Assembly: GCA_903820565.1 (NCBI GenBank)
Contig: CAIJHZ010000081.1
Span: forward strand, 1-18,790
DNA length: 18,790 bases
From: an uncultured Actinomycetes bacterium
Lineage (GTDB): Bacteria; Actinomycetota; Actinomycetes; Nanopelagicales; Nanopelagicaceae
Direction of reading: 5' to 3'
A program made the position numbers and the translations under genes. Below the pieces are notes generated by a model, which was given only the letters and a program-made list of their open reading frames with translations, searched no databases and was not told the origin of the DNA. Positions 7,801 to 14,074 of this stretch are shown here, piece by piece (the stretch's first letter is position 1; each line of letters starts with the position of its first letter).

Positions 7801-8084
7801 GCAGTTTGCCCACCCAAGGTAGCCAAAACTGCATCAGGTTTTTCATGAGCAATGATCCGTTCGATTATTTCGGGAGTAATTGGCTCGATGTATGTTGCAT
7901 CCGCGAATTCTGGGTCGGTCATGATTGTTGCTGGATTTGAATTTACCAAGATGACCCGAATACCCTCGGCGCGCAGTACTCGACACGCTTGCGTACCTGA
8001 GTAATCAAATTCGCACGCTTGACCTATAACAATAGGTCCGCTTCCAATGACCAAAACGCTTTTAATCGTTGTATCAAGACCCAT
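4824..8084 (-). CDS. carB: carbamoyl-phosphate synthase large subunit
   Basis: CarB makes carbamoyl phosphate from bicarbonate, two ATP and ammonia channelled from CarA, feeding both pyrimidine and arginine synthesis. At 1086 residues it is full length. The duplicated halves are visible: the N-terminal half opens with [20 protein letters not shown] (about 11-30) and the second with [19 protein letters not shown] (about 555-573), each followed by an ATP-grasp fold with a conserved metal-site sequence ([39 protein letters not shown]). The last roughly 140 residues form the MGS-like allosteric domain ([21 protein letters not shown]). The start ATG shares one base with the carA stop (TAATG), and the stop is immediately followed by pyrK. 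Confidence 0.97.
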   Translation of the reverse strand: [1086 protein letters not shown]

Positions 8085-9199
8085 TAGGCATTAACTTTCT
8101 TAGACATTAACTCAACGAATCTATCAAAAAGATACGAAGCATCATGTGGGCCAGCAGCGGCTTCTGGGTGATACTGAACGGAAAAGGCAGGTCTTTCAAT
8201 GAGTTGCAATCCCTCAACGACTCCATCATTGAGACATACATGGGTCACTTCTCCACGACCATAAACCGTCGAGAACTCAGAATCTGTCGGTGCTTTAACG
8301 GCGAAACCATGATTGTGCGCTGTTATCTCAACTTTACCTGTGTTCTTATCCATTACCGGTTGATTGATCCCTCTATGGCCGAATTGCAACTTATATGTTT
8401 CAAAACCTAAAGCACGTCCAAGAATCTGATGACCAAAACAAATACCAAACAATGGAATCTCAGTTAACAGTAATTGTCGAACCACATCGATGACATCAGT
8501 CATCGTTGACGGATCTCCTGGACCATTAGAAAGGAAGACTCCATCAGGATGTGTCGCCATAATGTCGGCAACTGAAGAGTCAAATGGCATCACATGTACT
8601 TCGACTCCCCGTTCAGCTAATGCTCGCGGAGTTGCACCCTTAATTCCCAAATCCAGCGCAGCGACTGTAAATTTCTTCTCGCCAATAGCGGGGATAACGA
8701 TTGTTTCTGGCGTTGAGACATCGCGCACCAAAAAAGCCCCAGACATCGCTTCAGCTTTGCGAACTTCGACCACCATTTCTTCGCGAGAAAGTTCTAGTCC
8801 GGAGAAAATACCAACTCGCATTGCGCCGCGGTCACGAAGGTGGCGCGTTATCGCACGAGTGTCCACCCCTTGGATTCCGACAATTCCTTGTGAAATTAAC
8901 TCTGTTTCCAAATCATTCTGAGCGCGCCAATTCGATGTTATTGAAGAAGGATTTCGTACAACAAATCCAGCTACCCAGATCTTGGCCGATTCATTGTCAG
9001 CATCATTGACGCCTGTATTCCCAATATGTGGCGCAGTCATGATGACAACTTGTTTGTGATACGACGGATCTGTCAAAGTTTCCTGATACCCGGTCATGCC
9101 TGTCTGAAAAACCGCTTCTCCAAAAGTTTTGCCTGTTGCCGCCCATGAAGAACCTTCAAAAATTCGCCCATCATCAAGGACAAGGTATGCACTTGACAT
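8084..9199 (-). CDS. carA: carbamoyl-phosphate synthase small (glutamine amidotransferase) subunit
   Basis: CarA hydrolyses glutamine and delivers ammonia to CarB. The 371-residue protein has the CPSase small-chain N-domain (LVLDDGRIFEG at 6-16, GEAVFQTGMTGYQETLTDPS at 27-46, GVDTRAITRHLRDRGAM at 111-127) and a class I amidotransferase domain with SNGPGDP (224-230), the nucleophile C254 in FGICFGHQILG, AHNHGF (294-299) and H344/E346 in VQYHPE. The usual ICLGHQ reads ICFGHQ. ATG 9199 is chosen: it overlaps the pyrC stop by one base (TGATG) and has GGGAGG six bases upstream. A GTG one codon earlier (9202) is a possible alternative. Confidence 0.96.
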   Translation of the reverse strand: MSSAYLVLDDGRIFEGSSWAATGKTFGEAVFQTGMTGYQETLTDPSYHKQVVIMTAPHIGNTGVNDADNESAKIWVAGFVVRNPSSITSNWRAQNDLETELISQGIVGIQGVDTRAITRHLRDRGAMRVGIFSGLELSREEMVVEVRKAEAMSGAFLVRDVSTPETIVIPAIGEKKFTVAALDLGIKGATPRALAERGVEVHVMPFDSSVADIMATHPDGVFLSNGPGDPSTMTDVIDVVRQLLLTEIPLFGICFGHQILGRALGFETYKLQFGHRGINQPVMDKNTGKVEITAHNHGFAVKAPTDSEFSTVYGRGEVTHVCLNDGVVEGLQLIERPAFSVQYHPEAAAGPHDASYLFDRFVELMSKKVNA

Positions 9200-10506
9200 C
9201 ACATGCCTCCCATTGAAGTAACGTTTCCATTTAATAAGGTAGGCATGCCTTTGTAAAAAGTATGCATGACCACACCAGGTAGTTCATGGCCATGGTATGG
9301 AGTATTGGATGACTTTGAGAGAACTAAATCGCGGTCTACCCTCCACTTTAGAGTTGGATTGATCACAACCAAATGTGCATGAGATCCAACTACAAGGGGC
9401 TGACCATGATTTTCATAACCGCCGATGCGTGCTGGCGCAATAGATAAACGATCGGCCACATCCATCCAATTCATCAACTTGGTATCAACCATAGTTTTCT
9501 GCACTATAGATAATGCGGTTTCTAAACCCAACATTCCAAAGGCAGCCTCTTGCCATTCGCATTCCTTGGCCTCCGTTGGATGAGGCGCGTGATCCGTGGC
9601 AACGATATCAATCGTCCCATCGGCCAAAGCCTCACGAAGGGCATGTACATCGGATTCTGTTCGCAACGGTGGATTCACTTTGTAAACAGGATCATACGAA
9701 CTTGCTAGATCATCGGTTAACAAAAGGTGATGAGGGGTAACTTCTGCCGTTACATCGATACCCCGTGCTTTGGCCCAGCGAATAATTTCAACACCACCGG
9801 CAGTCGTTAAGTGACAAATATGAAGACGAGATTTCACATGGTCGGCAAGTAATACATCTCGGGCAATGATGGCTTCTTCCGCGACCGCGGGCCAACCTTT
9901 GAGGCCTAAACGTGCGGAAATTTCACCTTCATTCATCTGAGACCCAATAGTCATACGTGGATCTTGGGCATGTTGGGCAATAACGCCACCAAATTTTTTA
10001 ATGTATTCCAAAGCACGTCTCATTACTAACGGGTCAGAAACGCAGTTACCGTCGTCACTAAAAACACGCACTCGTGCAATCGAATCTGCCATCGCACCAA
10101 TTTCTGAAAGTGCTTCACCCTTTAATCCTTGAGTCACAGCACCAATTGGAAACACATCCAACAATCCAGCTTCTTGACCCAACCGATATACCTGCTCTAC
10201 AACACCAGCCGTGTCTGCAACCGGAGATGTGTTTGCCATAGCCGAGAGAGCAGTAAAGCCACCTTTTGCACCCGCTCGACTGCCACTCAATACCGTCTCA
10301 GCATCTTCTCGTCCTGGTTCACGCAAGTGTGTGTGAAGATCAACAAGCCCAGGTAAAACCACACAATCTGAACCATCGATCACTGTATGTGCTTCACCTT
10401 TGAATCCACTGCTCACTGATGCAATTAGACCGTCAAAAATTGCTAGATCAATCTTTTTTCCATCAGGTAAAGAAACACCTTTAATGAGGAAATCCGCAGT
10501 ACTCAT
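9199..10506 (-). CDS. pyrC: dihydroorotase, class I
   Basis: PyrC cyclises carbamoyl aspartate to dihydroorotate. The 435 residues form an amidohydrolase barrel with all expected metal and substrate residues of the class I (Bacillus-like) group: VDLHTHLREPG (55-65) giving H58, H60 and R62; FSDDGNCV (149-156) with D151; AQHAQD (177-182) with H179; HICHLTT (229-235) with H232; VNPPLR (277-282); and ATDHAPH (303-309) with D305. The start follows the pyrB TAA with no gap and is preceded by GGGAG (10514-10518) at a 7-base spacing. The 3' end overlaps carA by one base. PyrC and PyrB often associate in class I systems; that is family knowledge, not visible here. Confidence 0.96.
   Translation of the reverse strand: MSTADFLIKGVSLPDGKKIDLAIFDGLIASVSSGFKGEAHTVIDGSDCVVLPGLVDLHTHLREPGREDAETVLSGSRAGAKGGFTALSAMANTSPVADTAGVVEQVYRLGQEAGLLDVFPIGAVTQGLKGEALSEIGAMADSIARVRVFSDDGNCVSDPLVMRRALEYIKKFGGVIAQHAQDPRMTIGSQMNEGEISARLGLKGWPAVAEEAIIARDVLLADHVKSRLHICHLTTAGGVEIIRWAKARGIDVTAEVTPHHLLLTDDLASSYDPVYKVNPPLRTESDVHALREALADGTIDIVATDHAPHPTEAKECEWQEAAFGMLGLETALSIVQKTMVDTKLMNWMDVADRLSIAPARIGGYENHGQPLVVGSHAHLVVINPTLKWRVDRDLVLSKSSNTPYHGHELPGVVMHTFYKGMPTLLNGNVTSMGGM
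9206..9211 (-). promoter_or_regulatory. ribosome binding site of carA inside the pyrC end
   Basis: GGGAGG lies six bases upstream of ATG 9199, inside the last codons of pyrC. It favours ATG 9199 over the GTG at 9202 and supports translational coupling of pyrC and carA. Confidence 0.6.
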
Positions 10507-11454
10507 TTAGTTACTCCCTACTTCTAGAGCTCCACCGGCAAGAAGGACATATAAAATTGCCATGCGAACACTGACTCCATTGGTGACTTGCTCGGTAATA
10601 ACTGATCGCGCACTATCTGCGACTTCAGCAGAAATTTCTAAACCACGATTCATCGGACCTGGGTGCATGACAATCGCGCCCTTCTTCATTGCAGCCATTC
10701 GTTCACCGTTTAAACCAAAATATCGAGAGTACTCACGCGCATTTGGAAAGAACAGATCTGACATTCGCTCTTGCTGAACTCGTAACATCATGACAACATC
10801 TACGTGAGGAATTACTGAGTCAAAGTCATAAGAAACTGTGGCTGGCCAGTTGTGGATTCCGACAGGTAACAACGTTGGCGGTGCGACCAAGGTGATTTTT
10901 GCGCCAAGCATCGATAGTAATAAAACATTTGAACGAGCCACGCGTGAGTGCAAAATATCACCAACAATTGCAACATTAATACCCACTAAGTCACTTCCAC
11001 CCATTCCTAAATGTTTACGAATAGTGAATGCATCCAACAGTGCCTGGCTTGGATGTTCATGAGTTCCATCACCCGCGTTAACAACACTTCCTGACATCCA
11101 ATGATTTTCGGCCAATCTTTGTGCCGCGCCAGATGCCGGATGACGAATGACAACCGCATCGGCCCCCATTGCTTGCAAGGTCATTGCCGTATCTTTGAGG
11201 GACTCACCCTTGCTAAGACTTGAGCCTTTAGCAGAGAAATTAATAACATCTGCTGAAAGACGTTTGGCAGCGGCCTCGAAAGAAATGCGTGTGCGGGTCG
11301 AGTCTTCGGCAAATAAATTTACAATGGTTCGACCGCGTAAAGTAGGCAGCTTTTTAACCGCTCCATCGCTGACGCGTGCTAACTCACTTGCCGTGTCTAG
11401 AATCGAAATCGCTTCAGACTTATTCAGGTCAGAGATCGATAGGAGATGACGCAT
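10507..11454 (-). CDS. pyrB: aspartate carbamoyltransferase catalytic chain
   Basis: PyrB condenses carbamoyl phosphate with aspartate. The 315-residue chain carries the carbamoyl-phosphate loop EDSTRTRISFE (50-60), the S-x-K loop SSLSKGESL (78-86), VIRHPASGAAQ (102-112), GDGTHEHPSQALLDAF (128-143), GDILHSRVARSN and the C-terminal MHPGPMNRG. No regulatory chain gene (pyrI) is present, consistent with the Bacillus/actinobacterial enzyme, which works without one. ATG 11454 shares one base with the pyrR stop (TAATG) and has a strong GAGGGGG site (11462-11468) at 7 bases. It is the second gene of the pyr operon, so it is probably controlled through the pyrR leader. Confidence 0.97.
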   Translation of the reverse strand: MRHLLSISDLNKSEAISILDTASELARVSDGAVKKLPTLRGRTIVNLFAEDSTRTRISFEAAAKRLSADVINFSAKGSSLSKGESLKDTAMTLQAMGADAVVIRHPASGAAQRLAENHWMSGSVVNAGDGTHEHPSQALLDAFTIRKHLGMGGSDLVGINVAIVGDILHSRVARSNVLLLSMLGAKITLVAPPTLLPVGIHNWPATVSYDFDSVIPHVDVVMMLRVQQERMSDLFFPNAREYSRYFGLNGERMAAMKKGAIVMHPGPMNRGLEISAEVADSARSVITEQVTNGVSVRMAILYVLLAGGALEVGSN

Positions 11455-11987
11455 TATTCAACCCCCTCTTCAATCGATACTTCGTCCCGACCATCTATTT
11501 CGCTGAGCAAAACCTTTACCGATTGGCTCTTTGAAGTTGGTAAATTTTTTCCAATGAAGTCAGCTTTGATTGGAAGTTCTCGGTGCCCGCGATCAACCAA
11601 TGCTGCTAGCTGCACTGTTCGGGGGCGGCCAATTTCCCCTAATGCATCTAGTGCCGCGCGGATGGTTCGGCCAGAGAATAAAACATCATCTATAAGAACT
11701 ACATCCTTGCCTTCAATTCCAGATGTGGGAATCTTGGTAGGCATGATTGCCCGCGGTGGACGCATTCTTAAATCGTCCCGAAACAGTGTGATATCAAGGG
11801 TTCCAGTTGGCACATCGGTACCTTCAATTGAGCTGATAATCGAAGAGATGCGAGTAGCTAAATGGGCTCCTCGTGTTGGAATGCCAAGAAGGACAATGTT
11901 TGTCGAGCCTTGATTCTTTTCAAGAATCTCGTGGGAAATGCGGGTCAACGCACGTGTGATGTCTTGTGCGGACAGGGCTACGCTCAT
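11454..11987 (-). CDS. pyrR: PyrR: pyr mRNA-binding attenuation protein / uracil phosphoribosyltransferase
   Basis: PyrR binds pyr mRNA when UMP is abundant and reduces expression of the operon; many members also have uracil phosphoribosyltransferase activity. The 177-residue protein shows the PRPP-binding motif VVLIDDVLFSGRTIRAALDAL (96-116), GIPTRGAHLA (35-44), TLFRDDLR (67-74), RPRTVQLAALVDRGHRELPI (121-140) and ADFIGKNLPTS (142-152). The frame extends 30 codons upstream, but ATG 11987 is chosen because AAAGGAG (11994-12000) sits 6 bases before it and the protein then has family length. It heads the pyr operon and is divergent from the BldD-like gene. The PyrR-type RNA hairpin just upstream implies autogenous control. 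Confidence 0.96.
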   Translation of the reverse strand: MSVALSAQDITRALTRISHEILEKNQGSTNIVLLGIPTRGAHLATRISSIISSIEGTDVPTGTLDITLFRDDLRMRPPRAIMPTKIPTSGIEGKDVVLIDDVLFSGRTIRAALDALGEIGRPRTVQLAALVDRGHRELPIKADFIGKNLPTSKSQSVKVLLSEIDGRDEVSIEEGVE

Positions 11988-11993
11988 GTAAAT

Positions 11994-12018
11994 CTCCTTT
12001 CCCACCTCTCGGGATGGG
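11994..12018 (-). promoter_or_regulatory. PyrR-binding RNA hairpin abutting the pyrR Shine-Dalgarno
   Basis: The minus-strand transcript contains CCCATCCCGAGAGGTGGG (12018-12001). It folds as a six-pair stem (CCCAUC with GGUGGG, one G-U pair) closed by the hexaloop CCGAGA, which fits the PyrR loop consensus CNGNGA within ARUCCNGNGAGGYU. The Shine-Dalgarno AAAGGAG (12000-11994) begins at the next base. There is no room for a terminator before ATG 11987, so PyrR binding here should block ribosomes, as reported for mycobacterial pyr, rather than cause attenuation as in Bacillus. Binding itself is inferred. Confidence 0.78.
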
Positions 12019-12039
12019 TCGTTAAAGGATGCAGGGCAG

Positions 12040-12069
12040 ATACTAGCATCGACTGGGCGTAACTGTGGA
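12040..12069 (-). promoter_or_regulatory. putative pyr operon promoter (extended -10)
   Basis: The minus strand shows TGCTAGTAT, an extended -10 (TGn plus TAGTAT, hexamer at 12045-12040). A weak -35, TCCACA (12069-12064, 4 of 6 to TTGACA), lies 18 bases upstream. Transcription would begin near 12033, giving a leader of about 46 bases that contains just the PyrR hairpin and the Shine-Dalgarno. This is the only sizeable gap ahead of the pyr genes. It is read from sequence only. Confidence 0.5.
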
Positions 12070-12099
12070 TATCGCAATACTCAAGTGTCGCTGCTGCAA

Positions 12100-12111
12100 T
12101 ACCGTCACTTC
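12100..12111 (+). promoter_or_regulatory. possible leaderless promoter -10 of the bldD-like gene
   Basis: TACCGT (12100-12105) fits the actinobacterial TAnnnT -10 pattern and lies six bases before ATG 12112, where a leaderless transcript would begin. No Shine-Dalgarno is seen. No clear -35 was found. Short elements like this occur by chance, so this is only a candidate. Confidence 0.3.
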
Positions 12112-12585
12112 ATGACAACAATTCACGCACAGGCTCAGATCGAAAATCTACACACGCGGATGCGACTCATTAGAGAGTCCCGCCATCTCACACTCGTTGC
12201 AGCCGCCAAACTTTCTCACGGAGAAATATCAGCAATAGCCCTGGGATCCTATGAACGAGGAGACCGATCAGTCAGTGCTCGTAAATTGATAGCCATTGCC
12301 CAATTATATGAGGTCCCGGTTACAGAGCTTTTCGAGCCTCCAAAGATCTACATGCCAGAAGAACGGATCAGTATCGACTTACGAAAAATTCTCATGACTT
12401 CTAGCCCGGTCGCACAAAAAATCACTGAAGTCATTAGAAATATCTCGCGAATGCGCGGTGATTGGAATCGTGAGGTGATTTCACTTCGAGCACATGACAT
12501 CAATAATTTTGAACTCTTTACCGGCTTAACCGCGGCCGAGATCAAAAAAGTAATAATTGAGTACGGATTTCCTAGATCGAAATAG
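12112..12585 (+). CDS. bldD: BldD-family transcriptional regulator (XRE HTH plus c-di-GMP-binding C-domain)
   Basis: In Streptomyces, BldD is the cyclic-di-GMP-dependent master repressor of development. This 157-residue protein has the same two-part layout. An N-terminal XRE helix-turn-helix (about 12-75) includes MRLIRESRHLTL (17-28) and the signature GSYERGDRSVSARKLIAIAQ (45-64). The C-terminal domain (about 85-155) contains R115-G-D117, eight residues, then R126-x-x-D129, matching the BldD c-di-GMP motif RGD-x8-RxxD. It sits between pyrR and nusB as in Streptomyces. ATG 12112 is preferred over an in-frame GTG at 12085 by comparison with BldD length. Neither has a Shine-Dalgarno, and the mRNA may be leaderless. 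The last 14 bases overlap the end of convergent nusB. It is the only plus-strand gene. Confidence 0.88.
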   Translation: MTTIHAQAQIENLHTRMRLIRESRHLTLVAAAKLSHGEISAIALGSYERGDRSVSARKLIAIAQLYEVPVTELFEPPKIYMPEERISIDLRKILMTSSPVAQKITEVIRNISRMRGDWNREVISLRAHDINNFELFTGLTAAEIKKVIIEYGFPRSK

Positions 12586-12994
12586 TGTCTTTGATACTCG
12601 CGATACGACCAAGAACACCGTGAATATATTTTGAGGAGTCATCACTCGATAGTTCCTTGGCTAGATCCAATGACTCATCGATAGCAACGCTTGTTGGGAC
12701 CGAGGTAGACCAAAGAATTTCGTAAATTCCTAGTCGCAAAATATTACGATCAACGGCTGGTAACCGATCCATATCCCAGCCTTGTGCATAGGTAGTGATT
12801 AACTCATCAATTTTTCGGCGATTTTCTGAAACGCCATTAACTAGTTCGCGAGTGTATTCACGGATAGGTCGAGCATCCGGACCTTCTGCAGGGATATCTC
12901 GTGCGACCAAAGTTTCAAGAAGGTTAGTTCCGCGGATATCGGTTTCATACAGCAAATCCAAAGCTTGCTTGCGAGCCTTACTTCGAGCAGACAC
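12572..12994 (-). CDS. nusB: transcription antitermination factor NusB
   Basis: NusB, with NusE (ribosomal protein S10), binds boxA RNA and promotes antitermination of rRNA operons. The 140-residue all-helical protein shows ARSKARKQALDLLYETDIRG (3-22), the conserved segment DRLPAVDRNILRLGIYEIL (75-93), and VAIDESLDLAKELSSDDSSK (102-121) leading to a final YIHGVLGRIA (122-131). It starts with GTG 12994, which overlaps the efp stop by one base (TAGTG), so it is likely co-translated with efp. Its 3' end overlaps the BldD-like gene by 14 bases on the opposite strand. Confidence 0.95.
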   Translation of the reverse strand: MSARSKARKQALDLLYETDIRGTNLLETLVARDIPAEGPDARPIREYTRELVNGVSENRRKIDELITTYAQGWDMDRLPAVDRNILRLGIYEILWSTSVPTSVAIDESLDLAKELSSDDSSKYIHGVLGRIASIKDTISI

Positions 12995-13554
12995 TAGTTG
13001 GCGCGACCCTGATAAGACCCATCACGAGTATCAACCAAAACAACCTCATCCTGCTTAATGAAAAGCGGAACCTGGATCTCGATACCTGTTTCAACTGTTG
13101 CTGGTTTTGTTCCACCAGAAGAGCGATCTCCTTGGATACCGGGTTCTGTGTAGGTAATCTTCAGAGGCACGGATGCTGCCAATTCGATGTACAAAGGATT
13201 ACCTTCATTGACTGCAACGATCGCCTCAGTGTTTTCCAACATGTAATTTGCGGCGTCTCCAACAGTAGCTGCGCTAATTGTCATCTGGTCATAGGTCTTA
13301 GTATCCATAAACACAAAATCATCGCCCTCTTTGTAGAGGTACTGCATCTCACGCTTCTCGAGAATTGCGATGTCTATTTTCACGCCGGCGTTGTACGTAC
13401 GATCAACAACCTTGCCGCTAAGAACAGACTTTAGCTTTGTGCGCACAAATGCAGGACCCTTGCCAGGCTTCACATGTTGGAATTCGACGACAGTCCAGAG
13501 TTGACCTTCAATATCAAGTGTCATTCCATTTTTTAAATCATTTGTTGATGCCAC
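12994..13554 (-). CDS. efp: translation elongation factor P
   Basis: EF-P relieves ribosome stalling at polyproline stretches. The 186-residue protein has the three-barrel family layout: KOW-like N-domain (1-62), with K32 at the loop tip in KPGKGPAFVRTKL (29-41), then middle and C-terminal OB domains with YIELAASVPLKITYTEPG (122-139), QGDRSSGGTKPATVETG (141-157) and QVPLFIKQDEVVLVDTRDG (161-179). The PGKGP loop is the form described for the actinobacterial EF-P subfamily, in which the lysine is reported to act unmodified; no modification gene is seen here. The start is GTG 13554, supported by GGTGGA about six bases upstream and the family N-terminus MASTNDLKNGM. In many actinobacteria a proline peptidase gene lies between aroQ and efp; it is absent here. 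Confidence 0.97.
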   Translation of the reverse strand: MASTNDLKNGMTLDIEGQLWTVVEFQHVKPGKGPAFVRTKLKSVLSGKVVDRTYNAGVKIDIAILEKREMQYLYKEGDDFVFMDTKTYDQMTISAATVGDAANYMLENTEAIVAVNEGNPLYIELAASVPLKITYTEPGIQGDRSSGGTKPATVETGIEIQVPLFIKQDEVVLVDTRDGSYQGRAN

Positions 13555-13639
13555 AGCTAATCCACCCGCTCTTTATCTATTTGGTTTGCTTTAAAAGTAA
13601 TTGAGGACGTAAGGATACCCGCTCGGATGGGGTGCTTTG
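13555..13639 (-). other. 85-base gap upstream of efp, probable promoter region
   Basis: This is one of only two gaps above 50 bases. It probably holds the efp-nusB promoter, but I find no convincing -35/-10 pair; TATCCT and TACTTT fit the loose TAnnnT pattern. The octamer GAGCGGGT occurs twice on the minus strand (13617-13624 and 13564-13571). No terminator hairpin with a T-run was seen after aroQ. Confidence 0.35.
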
Positions 13640-14074
13640 TTACTTGGCGACGAGATTTTGCATTGCAATGATGGCCAATACGTAGGAATTCGGCCCGAAA
13701 CCGCCGATAGTTCCGTTAGCTACTCCTGAAATAACAGAGGTATGCCGGAACTCTTCTCGGGACAATGGATTAGAAAGATGGACCTCAATCAATGGTGACT
13801 TCACTAGCTCAGCCGCATCGCGTATTGCATATGAGTAATGCGTGAATGCGGCCGGATTAATAATGACAGGAGTATTAGCATCCGCTGCTTCATGTAGCCA
13901 TGCAATGATGGTTGCTTCATCATCACTCTGTCTAACATCAGCTTCGAAGCCGTGCTTGTCCGCAGCGATCTCAATCATTGACTTCAATTCAGAGTAATTC
14001 AAATCTCCATAAATTGCAGAATCACGAATATCTAATCGCGATAAGTTGGGACCATTAAGCACCAATAACTTCAT
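13640..14074 (-). CDS. aroQ: 3-dehydroquinate dehydratase, type II
   Basis: AroQ dehydrates 3-dehydroquinate to 3-dehydroshikimate, the third shikimate-pathway step. The 144-residue length and motifs are those of the dodecameric type II enzyme: LVLNGPNLSRL (4-14), the lid Arg and catalytic Tyr in IRDSAIYG (R17, Y22), RQSDDEATIIAWLHEA (48-63), VIINPAAFTHYSYAIRDA (70-87), the His of LIEVHLSNP (95-103) and REEFRHTSVISG. The widespread QSN-x-EG motif reads QSDDEA, close to the QSDSEA I recall from mycobacteria. ATG 14074 overlaps the aroB stop as ATGA. Confidence 0.95.
   Translation of the reverse strand: MKLLVLNGPNLSRLDIRDSAIYGDLNYSELKSMIEIAADKHGFEADVRQSDDEATIIAWLHEAADANTPVIINPAAFTHYSYAIRDAAELVKSPLIEVHLSNPLSREEFRHTSVISGVANGTIGGFGPNSYVLAIIAMQNLVAK

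Noticed and set aside
8490..8921. 143-codon plus-strand frame
   Set aside because: Opposite carA, Ser/Thr/Arg-rich, no family resemblance; carA is intact on the other strand.
11988..12077. Upstream extension of pyrR to 12077
   Set aside because: It would translate through the PyrR hairpin and the putative promoter; AAAGGAG at 11994-12000 marks ATG 11987.
13564..13624. Direct repeat GAGCGGGT, 53 bases apart, upstream of efp
   Set aside because: An octamer twice in 85 bases may be chance; the second copy overlaps the GGTGGA ribosome site. Noted in the gap feature but not claimed as an operator.
13611..13639. Possible terminator hairpin after aroQ (ACCCC...GCGGGT)
   Set aside because: The stem is only about four pairs with a mismatch and no T-run follows.
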